NCBI GenBank assembly: GCA_902595715.1
Contig: CACJRI010000004.1
Coordinates: 37,145-101,144 of the forward strand
Source of the DNA: an uncultured SAR86 cluster bacterium
GTDB taxonomy: Bacteria > Pseudomonadota > Gammaproteobacteria > Magnimaribacterales > AG-339-G14
Reading direction: 5' to 3'
Length of the DNA stretch: 64,000 bases
The notes under the pieces were generated by a model. It was not told the origin of the DNA. It did no database searches and saw nothing but the letters and a program-made list of their open reading frames with translations. The stretch's first letter is position 1, and each line of letters opens with the position of its first letter. This document shows positions 29,902 through 38,153 of this stretch, in pieces. Made by a program: the position numbers and the translations under genes.

Positions 29902-32271
29902 TTAAGTGGTACTTTTGGAAAGTTCTTTCAGCCAATTTGGCTCTAAAAACTTATTAGCATCCTTTTCTAATCGTTGAGTTATCCTGGTGGGATAAAGCAT
30001 TCCCTTATCATCCTCGCGGACATATTTATTTTCTATTAACCTACTTAAGAAAACATCAAACATCCATTTTTCTGAAAACTCTGGAGTCAATCTTGCTTGA
30101 GTTTTTTCTAAAGTTTTAAGTATCTCTAGAGAATTTCTTTCCAATTCATTTTTTGAAATATGTTCTGCTGAATTTTTCCATAATTGAGAAATCAGAACGT
30201 AAAATCTATCAATGGATGGTTGGACAAGTTTCCCCAGAGATTGAGTTTCATAAAACTCTTTTGATTTGAAATCAGGCCTTTTAAAAACATTGGAATCTTC
30301 AAGAATGAGCTTTTTATTTATAAGTTTGTTAAGTTTTAAGTCAATTATTTGGTCTAAATCGGCCTCATCCCATTTAAGAAAAAATTCTTCTTTCAAAAAC
30401 GGGTAAATCATTTTTATGGACTGCAATAAATCTTCCTTAACGATTTCTTTTTGGTACTGAAAAAAACCGCATATTAGTGACTCAAAAATAAGCAAGTGAG
30501 AAATATTATTTCTGTAAAAGCTAAGCTTAGCCGCCTCTAAATTTGTTAAAGAAATTCTGTCGTTTATGTCTTCCTTAGAAAGGAAACCCAACTTTCTCAT
30601 TTGATTAATTATCTCTTCTCCAGTTTTTTCACAAATCAAGGTTTTGGAAGAATATTTATCCTCTTCAAGCAAAGACTTCAATAATTCAATTCTTGAAATA
30701 AGTTCTTGTTTTGATATAGAGAAACCATCACTATTCAAAATTGCCAAAGAAAACAACGCAGTAGATGTCACAACAGTTGCGTCATTGATATTCGTCATGA
30801 TTTTCTTACCAAGAACAGGAGTAATTTTAAAGAGCCAATCCTTCTCAGATGAATAGTCGCTAAGTGGATATTCTATTAAAAGGGTATTCAAATTTATTGG
30901 ATCTCCAAATTGCAAATAAGCCTCTCCAAGATAATTTCTAAAATCTCTAAATACGGAAAAGATATCTTTTAAATTTTCCTTTTTCTTCTCTGCACCCATT
31001 ACTTCATTGATATAAGAATTTCCTTCAAGGACTTTTTCATAATTAATAGAAATTGGCACGAAACTAACTTGTTTTTCATCCATGCCTAAGAAGGATCTGA
31101 GTATCATCGAAATAATACCAGGTCTTGGTGGCATTAATTTTCCTGATCTTGAACGACCTCCTTCAGGAAAAAATTCTATTGAATGTCCTCTTTGCATTAA
31201 TTTTCTTAAATGTTCATAAAACACCACAGAGTAAAGACGATTGTTGCTAAAAGAGCGCCTCATAAAAAAAGCTCCTCCTTTTCTCAAGAGTGGACCTACT
31301 AGAGGTAGATTTAAATTTTTGCCGGCAACGATTTGAGGCAACATCAAGTCTTTGTAGTAAAGCAAATAAGATAAAGCTAGATAATCAATATGGGAACGAT
31401 GACAAGGTGAAAAAATTAGAGAGGTGCTAGGCGCAATTTTTCTAATTTCTTCGAAATTTAATACCTCCAAGTTCTCATATCTCGAGTTCCAAAACCAAGA
31501 TAGGGCTCTATCGTATAGATAAATAAATGGATAAGACATGTCCGAACAAATTTCCCATACATATTTACTGGCTTTTTTTTGTAATTTAGCTATTTCTTTT
31601 TGACTGCCCTCGGATTCAGATTCAATAAAACTTTTAATCGAATTAGAATTTAGAATACTGGCCACCAATGTTCTTCTATTGGAAATATCTGGTCCTAAAT
31701 GAGCTTTTCGATTTTGTCTAAATCTAGCTCTCAAAAGTCTTTCAGTTTTTAAAACAAGATTTTTATCTGATTCAGGACTATTGAAAATGTCCTCTACTTC
31801 GAGAGGTTTGTGAAAAAATATTTTCACATTTCTGCCATTAAAAAAAAGTTTGAATAAGTTTCTGATAAAACTGGTTCCCTCCCAAGATTCTCTAAACAGA
31901 AGCTTCAGCCAGTTATCCTGTCGTTCTGGCGATTTCCCCCAAAAAACGTCTACGGGGATGATGATTGCTTTTTTTGAAAAATTTCTATTTTCAGCAAGAA
32001 TGCTCAATTCCTTTGGGTGCATTCTTTTGGGAGTCTGCCAAGGAAATTTTCTTTTCGGATTTCTAATTTGAAAATAATTTTTCCTAATTGGAGATTTTTC
32101 ATTTTTTAATTTAAGACCAGTAAAGTTTTTTTGTTTAGTGAGGATTTTTAAGGCTTGAAAATCTATTCTTGAGGTTGAGGAAAGGGCGTAGATAATGTCT
32201 TCATTTTTTAAGAGTAATTCGGTTTTTTTTGATTCACTCTCGTGATTGGCCTTTATTAGATAATTAAACAT
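29902..32271 (-). CDS. plsB: Glycerol-3-phosphate 1-O-acyltransferase
   Basis: SPCHRSHIDYLALSYLLY; FFPEGGRSRSGKLMPPRPGI. Confidence 0.93.
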   Translation of the reverse strand: MFNYLIKANHESESKKTELLLKNEDIIYALSSTSRIDFQALKILTKQKNFTGLKLKNEKSPIRKNYFQIRNPKRKFPWQTPKRMHPKELSILAENRNFSKKAIIIPVDVFWGKSPERQDNWLKLLFRESWEGTSFIRNLFKLFFNGRNVKIFFHKPLEVEDIFNSPESDKNLVLKTERLLRARFRQNRKAHLGPDISNRRTLVASILNSNSIKSFIESESEGSQKEIAKLQKKASKYVWEICSDMSYPFIYLYDRALSWFWNSRYENLEVLNFEEIRKIAPSTSLIFSPCHRSHIDYLALSYLLYYKDLMLPQIVAGKNLNLPLVGPLLRKGGAFFMRRSFSNNRLYSVVFYEHLRKLMQRGHSIEFFPEGGRSRSGKLMPPRPGIISMILRSFLGMDEKQVSFVPISINYEKVLEGNSYINEVMGAEKKKENLKDIFSVFRDFRNYLGEAYLQFGDPINLNTLLIEYPLSDYSSEKDWLFKITPVLGKKIMTNINDATVVTSTALFSLAILNSDGFSISKQELISRIELLKSLLEEDKYSSKTLICEKTGEEIINQMRKLGFLSKEDINDRISLTNLEAAKLSFYRNNISHLLIFESLICGFFQYQKEIVKEDLLQSIKMIYPFLKEEFFLKWDEADLDQIIDLKLNKLINKKLILEDSNVFKRPDFKSKEFYETQSLGKLVQPSIDRFYVLISQLWKNSAEHISKNELERNSLEILKTLEKTQARLTPEFSEKWMFDVFLSRLIENKYVREDDKGMLYPTRITQRLEKDANKFLEPNWLKELSKSTT

Positions 32272-32356
32272 TAGAAGTCATTCCTTCTTTATAGTGATAA
32301 GATGCGGATTTTAACAAAACAAATCTTATTTTTTTTGAATTTTACCTTGTAATATA

Positions 32357-32442
32357 GCCGGAGTGGCGGAATTGGTAGACGCGTTCGATTCAAAATCGAG
32401 TGCCCACAAGGCGTGAGAGTTCGAGTCTCTCCTCCGGCACCA
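32357..32442 (+). tRNA. tRNA-Leu (CAA), CCA encoded
   Basis: gccggag...ctccggc acceptor; anticodon loop ttCAAaa; TTCGA arm. Confidence 0.95.
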
Positions 32443-32456
32443 AAGGAGAAGCAAAT

Positions 32457-32771
32457 ATGAAAGAAACAGAAATAGTCATGGCCCAACAAACCCCAAGTTT
32501 TTTTGGTCCGCAATTAATTTTATTAATTGGTTTTGTCGCCATTATGTACTTTTTAATAATTAGACCTCAAAACAAAAGACTTAAAGCTCAAAAAGAAATG
32601 ATCGAATCACTTGCCGTGGGAGACGAAGTGATTGCTTCAGGAGGTATGGTCTGTGTTATTACAAAGATGAATGATGACTTTATAACCGTACGGGCTAATG
32701 ATACAGTTCTTACAATTCAGCGAGAATCTGTAAGTAATGTCTTGCCTAAGGGAACAATAAAATCTCTTTAA
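32457..32771 (+). CDS. yajC: Preprotein translocase subunit YajC
   Basis: MYFLIIRPQNKRLKAQKEMIESLAVGDEV; start placed after AAAGGAG, not inside tRNA-Leu as in the ORF track. Confidence 0.93.
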   Translation: MKETEIVMAQQTPSFFGPQLILLIGFVAIMYFLIIRPQNKRLKAQKEMIESLAVGDEVIASGGMVCVITKMNDDFITVRANDTVLTIQRESVSNVLPKGTIKSL

Positions 32772-32774
32772 AAA

Positions 32775-34595
32775 GTGCTCAGATTTCAGCTCTGGAAAAT
32801 TGTAATCATATTGTTTGTCATTTCCATTGGCATTACATATGCGTTGCCTAATTTTTATCCACCAAGTCCAGCTGTTCAAATCACCTTGGACAGTTCTTTG
32901 GGGAAAATATCTCCTAATATCGCAAAACGAATCGGACAACTAGCAACAGAAACAGAAATAAGTTTCTCATCAAATTTTAATGAAGAACTTGATGGGTATG
33001 ACTCAATTTTATTTAAGACAGAGAATTATCAAGATCAAGTTAAGCTTAAAGAATATTTAGAACAAAACTTAGAGCGAGAATTTGTAATTGCATTAAATCT
33101 TGCTCCAAATACTCCTGCTTGGCTATCAGATATTCAAGCCTCGCCAATGAAGTTAGGTTTGGACCTTAGAGGAGGAGTTCATTTTTTAATGGAAGTAGAT
33201 TCAGAATTGCTTATTTCAACTCGTTTGGAATCTTATTTGGCAGATATCAGAAGGAAGTTAAGAGAAGAGCGCATCGGAATCAGTCGATCTGAAATAACTA
33301 ATAATCAAATTATTTTCACTACACGGACTGATGCAACAGATCAATTAGACGACTATCTAAAAAGTAACATTGACCTTGAGTATAGCAAAGAAGGGAGCAA
33401 TCAATTTATTGTTGAGTATAACGACCAAGGCCTTGATGACTTGATCGATTATGCAGTTTCGCAAAATCTAATAACTCTGAGAAATAGGGTAAATGAGCTT
33501 GGTATTTCTGAGCCAGTAGTAGTTCGTCAAGGTAAGAATAGAATTTCTGTTCAACTTCCTGGTGTTCAAGATACTGCTGAAGCAAAAAAGATCATTGGCA
33601 AAACTGCTAACTTAGAATTTCGTCTTGAGGCAGAATCTAATAGTTTACTATCGCGAACCGACCAATTTGATTTTTCTGGCAGAAGCATAAGGCTGCTGAA
33701 ACAAGTAATCATTACAGGTGACAAAGTAGCTGATGCAAGCGTCGGTTACGATGAAAGCGGTTTCCCACAAGTAAATATTTCTTTAGATGGCGAGGGTGGA
33801 ACAAAAATGCATCGTTCTACAAGAAACAATGTTGGTAGAAAGATGGCAGTTATTTTTGTAGAACGGAAAATAAAAACATCAAATAAAAGCGAAGAAATTG
33901 AAAGTTATTTTGACAAAAGAGTTATAAGTTTTGCCACTATTCAATCGGCACTTGCCAACCAATTTAGAATCACGGGTTTGGACAGCCCTAATGAAGCTTC
34001 CGAATTGGCACTGCTTTTAAGAGCAGGAGCCTTAGCTGCACCAATGAATTTTGTTGAAGAAGGGACAGTCGGACCTTCTTTAGGAGCCGATAACATTCGT
34101 GTAGGAGTGCAATCATTAATTCTTGGCTTGTCTTTGGTCTTAATCTTTATGATTTTTTACTACAAAGTTTTCGGTGTAATTGCCAATATTGCCGTAGCAC
34201 TAAATATCGTCTTAATAAGCGCCATCATGTCAATTTTATCAGCAACCTTAACGTTACCAGGTATAGCTGGAATAGTTTTAACAATTGGAATGGCAGTTGA
34301 TGCCAATGTTTTGATTTTTTCTAGAATCAAGGAAGAATTAAAAAACAGACTTAAGCCGCTTGATGCCATCAATGCCGGATATGATAGAGCCTACATTACA
34401 ATTGTAGATGCTAACATAACAACCTTAATCGTCGCATTGATTCTTTATACAATAGGAACAGGTCCGGTCCAAGGCTTTGCAATAACTTTATCGGTAGGAA
34501 TTTTAACCTCCATGTTCACTGCTATTTTAGTAACAAGATTTTTAGTTTGGTTGGTTTATAGGAATCGAAAGAATCTTGAAACTCTATGGATTTAA
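32775..34595 (+). CDS. secD: Protein translocase subunit SecD
   Basis: KLGLDLRGGVHFLMEVD; GMAVDANVLIFSRIKEEL; GTG start. Confidence 0.95.
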   Translation: MLRFQLWKIVIILFVISIGITYALPNFYPPSPAVQITLDSSLGKISPNIAKRIGQLATETEISFSSNFNEELDGYDSILFKTENYQDQVKLKEYLEQNLEREFVIALNLAPNTPAWLSDIQASPMKLGLDLRGGVHFLMEVDSELLISTRLESYLADIRRKLREERIGISRSEITNNQIIFTTRTDATDQLDDYLKSNIDLEYSKEGSNQFIVEYNDQGLDDLIDYAVSQNLITLRNRVNELGISEPVVVRQGKNRISVQLPGVQDTAEAKKIIGKTANLEFRLEAESNSLLSRTDQFDFSGRSIRLLKQVIITGDKVADASVGYDESGFPQVNISLDGEGGTKMHRSTRNNVGRKMAVIFVERKIKTSNKSEEIESYFDKRVISFATIQSALANQFRITGLDSPNEASELALLLRAGALAAPMNFVEEGTVGPSLGADNIRVGVQSLILGLSLVLIFMIFYYKVFGVIANIAVALNIVLISAIMSILSATLTLPGIAGIVLTIGMAVDANVLIFSRIKEELKNRLKPLDAINAGYDRAYITIVDANITTLIVALILYTIGTGPVQGFAITLSVGILTSMFTAILVTRFLVWLVYRNRKNLETLWI

Positions 34596-35496
34596 AATGC
34601 AAATAAATTTCATGCGACCTAGAAAGATAGCCTCAGCAATATCGATTGTATTGGTTTTGATATCACTTGTTTCTCTTACATTTAAAGGTTTGAATGCCGG
34701 ATTAGATTTTACTGGCGGGACTTTGATTGAGATAAAGTTGTCTCAACCAGCAAACCTAGAAGAAATAAGAGGTGTTCTTGGTTCTAAGCTAGAAGACGAT
34801 TTTCAAGTTTCATATTTTGGCTCTGAAGAAGATATTCTTATCAAGATTCCGGGAGGCTCAGAAAACAATATATCGGATGAAATTGTTTCTACTTTGGCAA
34901 ATGTATTTCAATTTGATTTGAGGCGTAAGGATTTTATTGGTCCACAAATAGGGGAAGAGTTACGTGACCAAGGAGGTCTAGGCTTACTTGCTGCGCTTTT
35001 GGTGATGATGGTTTACATCATGTTTAGATTTCAGTTTAAATTTGCCATTGGAGCACTTTTAGCATTAGTTCACGACGTATTGATCGTACTAGGATTTTTC
35101 TCAATATTTTACATTGGCTTTAACTTAACAGTCCTAGCTGCCATTCTTGCCGTAATTGGTTACTCGCTCAACGATACAATAGTAGTGTCAGATCGAATCA
35201 GAGAAAATTATCGAAAGAAAAGAAAATCTGATAATGTCGATGTAATAAACAGATCTTTGAATCAAATGTTGGGAAGAACTTTAATTACTTCTTTAACTAC
35301 TTTATTAGTTTTATTTGCACTTTTAATTTTAGGCGGAGATTTCATTCAAAATTTTGCAATTGCCCTGATATGCGGGGTTATTGTTGGAACTTATTCCTCA
35401 ATCTATGTTCTTTGCAACAATTTGATTTTGACGAAACTAAGTTTCGATGATCTTGCCATTAAAAAAAGCGAAACATACGACGACGGTCTACCATAA
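34576..35496 (+). CDS. secF: Protein translocase subunit SecF
   Basis: GLNAGLDFTGGTLIEI; AVIGYSLNDTIVVSDRIREN. Confidence 0.95.
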   Translation: MKLYGFKMQINFMRPRKIASAISIVLVLISLVSLTFKGLNAGLDFTGGTLIEIKLSQPANLEEIRGVLGSKLEDDFQVSYFGSEEDILIKIPGGSENNISDEIVSTLANVFQFDLRRKDFIGPQIGEELRDQGGLGLLAALLVMMVYIMFRFQFKFAIGALLALVHDVLIVLGFFSIFYIGFNLTVLAAILAVIGYSLNDTIVVSDRIRENYRKKRKSDNVDVINRSLNQMLGRTLITSLTTLLVLFALLILGGDFIQNFAIALICGVIVGTYSSIYVLCNNLILTKLSFDDLAIKKSETYDDGLP

Positions 35497-35522
35497 AAAA
35501 AAGGGAGGCCCGAAAGCCTCCC
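35494..35522 (-). terminator. Intrinsic terminator of the YRG microprotein unit (hairpin probably shared with secF)
   Basis: GGGAGGC / GCCTCCC stem (35503-35509 / 35516-35522), then T8 on the minus strand. Confidence 0.85.
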
Positions 35523-35543
35523 TAAATTTTTACTATTCCTCAA

Positions 35544-35708
35544 TTAAGCAGAATGTTTTACACCACGGTAAATACCGTTTTGTAACTTTCCTGACTTATC
35601 TGATTCCATAGCATCATGCTTTACGCCTCTGTAAACACCAGGTTGAGTTGCTTGCTTCTCAACGTGAAGGTTGTTTTCAGTGACTTTGATACCTCTGTAA
35701 GTAGACAT
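35544..35708 (-). CDS. 54-aa YRG-repeat microprotein, DUF4278-like (absent from the ORF track)
   Basis: MSTYRGIKVTENNLHVEKQATQPGVYRGVKHDAMESDKSGKLQNGIYRGVKHSA*; GGAGG Shine-Dalgarno 6 nt upstream; three YRG[I/V]K repeats. Confidence 0.85.
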   Translation of the reverse strand: MSTYRGIKVTENNLHVEKQATQPGVYRGVKHDAMESDKSGKLQNGIYRGVKHSA

Positions 35709-35768
35709 ATCGCCTCCAGTTTTCGTTTCGATTATGTTTCATGTGCCTCACGGCATACACCCTCGTAA

Positions 35769-35904
35769 CGCGTTCCTTCGGTAGATATTCGGTCTCGTTC
35801 CCCATAAAAAGGTACTTGCTAGCCTTTCTACACATCGTGCAGAAAGAGGTTTTCCTATCTTCCTACTTCCGTTCAATGCACTAAAAAAGGGCACTGAATG
35901 AACG
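35769..35904 (-). ncRNA. Candidate glutamine riboswitch aptamer (glnA / Downstream-peptide class)
   Basis: P1 CGTTC(35904-35900)/GAACG(35775-35771); P2 TTCAGTGC/GCATTGAA; junction CGGAAGTA then GG; P3 GGAAGATA/TATCTACC (one A-A mismatch); 3' GAAGGAACGCG. Confidence 0.82.
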
Positions 35905-35914
35905 ATTAATGTGC

Positions 35915-35944
35915 ATTTTATCAAAAAAAATAACAGTTTGTAAA
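35915..35944 (-). promoter_or_regulatory. Sigma-70-like promoter for the riboswitch-YRG unit
   Basis: Minus strand TTTACA (35944-35939), 18-bp spacer, TAAAAT (35920-35915); predicted start just before aptamer P1. Confidence 0.6.
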
Positions 35945-35948
35945 TATT

Positions 35949-36740
35949 TCAGATCAAGGATTTTTTTATTTCTTGGTTGATGGCTTTCACGCAAGACATG
36001 TTCCCCGCAACAATATTATGTGAAGAAAATACATCTTCATTGCCGATGAAGTCATTTATAAAACCACCAGCCTCCATTACCAACAAAGCTCCAGCCGCAA
36101 AATCCCATACCTTCATACCGTATCCTAAAAATGCATCAAGTTTTCCAGAAGCTACAAAAGCAAGGTCTAATGCCGTTGATCCTGTCCTTCGCAAGGTTAA
36201 AGAGTTTGAATAAAGATTTCTAATTAAAGTAAGTTGATCAAATTTTGGCTCAAGATTTGTGCCGCCATGGAAAGAATTACATATTAAAGAATTTTTTAAC
36301 CCCTTTATATCAGAGACTCTAATACGAGTTTTATTAAGAAAAGCTCCTTTTCCTTTTGATGCGTAATATTCATCATCTCTCGAAAGATCATAAATTAAGC
36401 CATGTTCTATTGAGCCTTTGTAGAAGCATGCAATTGAGATTGAGTAAAAGGGAAAATCATGTATAAAGTTTGTAGTTCCATCCAAAGGGTCTATAATCCA
36501 ATGATAGTCTGAATTCTTATTACCTTGACGACCAGATTCTTCTCCTTCAAAAGAATGGTCAGGAAAAGAGGTCTTTAGAGTGTCGATAATTATATTTTCA
36601 GCAATACTGTCTACTTGAGTTACAAAATCAGTAGGCCCTTTTTCAAAAATATTTATTTTATCTCTTCGTCGAGAAAATTTATGAATTTCTTTTGCAGCAA
36701 GTCTAGCGGCATTAATCGCAATAGTAACTTTAGGTTCCAT
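35949..36740 (-). CDS. suhB: Inositol monophosphatase family protein SuhB
   Basis: GEESG; WIIDPLDGTTNFIHDFP; KVWDFAAGALLVMEAGG. Confidence 0.93.
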   Translation of the reverse strand: MEPKVTIAINAARLAAKEIHKFSRRRDKINIFEKGPTDFVTQVDSIAENIIIDTLKTSFPDHSFEGEESGRQGNKNSDYHWIIDPLDGTTNFIHDFPFYSISIACFYKGSIEHGLIYDLSRDDEYYASKGKGAFLNKTRIRVSDIKGLKNSLICNSFHGGTNLEPKFDQLTLIRNLYSNSLTLRRTGSTALDLAFVASGKLDAFLGYGMKVWDFAAGALLVMEAGGFINDFIGNEDVFSSHNIVAGNMSCVKAINQEIKKSLI

Positions 36741-36775
36741 GGTTTTTTGTAAGGAAAGAATTGTAAACTATAAAG

Positions 36776-37519
36776 GTGTCCGATTCTTCACTAAAAAATA
36801 AATTTGATTTCATTTTGGTTGAACCATCACATCCAGGAAATATTGGAGCAGCTGCAAGAGCAATTAAAAATATGGGATTTATAAATCTTTCTCTAATTAA
36901 CCCAAAAGATTTTCCAAATGACGATGCCTTTTATCGAGCCAAAGGTGCAAAAGACATTTTAGATAATGTGAAAATTTATGAGGATTTGTCTGATGCTTTG
37001 AAGAACGCTACTTTGATATTTGGCACTAGCGCAAGAACTAGAACTATTCCATGGCCTACCAAGATGTCATCTGAATTGAATGTTGTTTTAAAAAAAGCTT
37101 TGGAAAGTAGCAATGCAAAAATTAGCTTTGTTTTTGGAAGGGAAATCAGCGGTCTAAGTAATGAAGAACTTCAAATGTGCGATTACCATATAAAAATTCC
37201 AACTGCTGAGGAATTTTCATCTATAAATTTATCCCATGCTGTTCAAATTATTTCTTATGTATTGAAGATGGAAATAGATAGCATAGATTTACTGACAGAG
37301 ACAGACAATAACTCTCCAACATTTCAAGAAAATGAATACTTAATTGACCATTTCGATCAAGTTATGAAAAAAATGGATTTTTATGATCAGGAAAATCCCA
37401 AGCAAGTAAAAACAAGAATGCGAAGACTTATTAAACGTCTTCAACCCGATAAATTAGAAACGGGTATCCTTAGAGGATTTTTAGCTAAAATCGAACAAAT
37501 ACTTAACAAAAAAAATTAG
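36776..37519 (+). CDS. trmJ: tRNA (Cm32/Um32) methyltransferase TrmJ
   Basis: VEPSHPGNIGAAARAIKNMGF; FGREISGLSNEEL; INLSHAVQI. Confidence 0.9.
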   Translation: MSDSSLKNKFDFILVEPSHPGNIGAAARAIKNMGFINLSLINPKDFPNDDAFYRAKGAKDILDNVKIYEDLSDALKNATLIFGTSARTRTIPWPTKMSSELNVVLKKALESSNAKISFVFGREISGLSNEELQMCDYHIKIPTAEEFSSINLSHAVQIISYVLKMEIDSIDLLTETDNNSPTFQENEYLIDHFDQVMKKMDFYDQENPKQVKTRMRRLIKRLQPDKLETGILRGFLAKIEQILNKKN

Positions 37520-37544
37520 TCTGATAAAATCTCTTCCCTTCAGT

Positions 37545-37619
37545 GTCCCCTTCGTCTAGCGGTTAGGACACCGGGTTTTCATCTCGGCAACAGGGGTTCG
37601 ATCCCCCTAGGGGACGCCA
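37545..37619 (+). tRNA. tRNA-Glu (TTC), CCA encoded
   Basis: gtcccc...ggggac acceptor; anticodon TTC. Confidence 0.95.
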
Positions 37620-37796
37620 AGAGTTTTTCTTGGCGGAAAAGTTCCATTGCTGTTTCTTGGTGCAAATAAATTTTTTAAACATCTGTTTTTGAAAAGTTTT
37701 AGTGCAAAAAACTATATTTTTGTTCTTTTGACCCAAAATTTAGCTAGTTTACAACGCTCTATAATTGCTCAAATTAATCTTTAATTAGGTGAAGAT

Positions 37797-38153
37797 ATGA
37801 AACTGTTAACAATAGTCGTTAAGCCGTCCAGATCCGATGGAGTTAGGCGTGCTTTATCAACCATTGGTACTGGTGGAGCTACTATCATTTCTGCTCAAGG
37901 TTTTGGAACCCAAAAGGGTCATTCCGAAACTTATCGTGGAGCAAGTTATGAAGTAGATACAAAACCTAAAACGATGTTTCAAGTAGCTTGTAAAGACGAT
38001 GACGTCGAAAACATCATCCGAGCCGTGCGAGAAGTCGCAAATACCGGCGAAATAGGTGATGGCAAGATATTCGTAACAGAACTTAACGATGTCGTTCGCA
38101 TCAGAACAGGTGAAACTGGTGAGGACGCAATAAAGGAGAATAGCAATGAGTGA
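37797..38153 (+). CDS. glnK: PII signalling protein GlnK
   Basis: GFGTQKGHSETYRGASYEV T-loop; NTGEIGDGKIFV; VVRIRTGETGEDAI. Confidence 0.93.
   Translation: MKLLTIVVKPSRSDGVRRALSTIGTGGATIISAQGFGTQKGHSETYRGASYEVDTKPKTMFQVACKDDDVENIIRAVREVANTGEIGDGKIFVTELNDVVRIRTGETGEDAIKENSNE

Noticed and set aside
32289-32513. 74-aa minus ORF across tRNA-Leu, and the YajC ORF start at 32400 within the tRNA
   Set aside because: The minus ORF is antisense to a clear tRNA; the YajC start was moved to 32457 behind a strong Shine-Dalgarno.
35709-35948. 6S RNA, tmRNA, RNase P or SRP RNA as explanations for the structured intergenic region
   Set aside because: None of the hallmark conserved segments of those RNAs is present, while the glutamine aptamer core matches in order and pairing.
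37620-37796. Sigma-54 promoter or second glutamine aptamer upstream of glnK
   Set aside because: No TGGCAC-N5-TTGCW spacing and no CGGAAGUA/GAAGGAACG segments were found.
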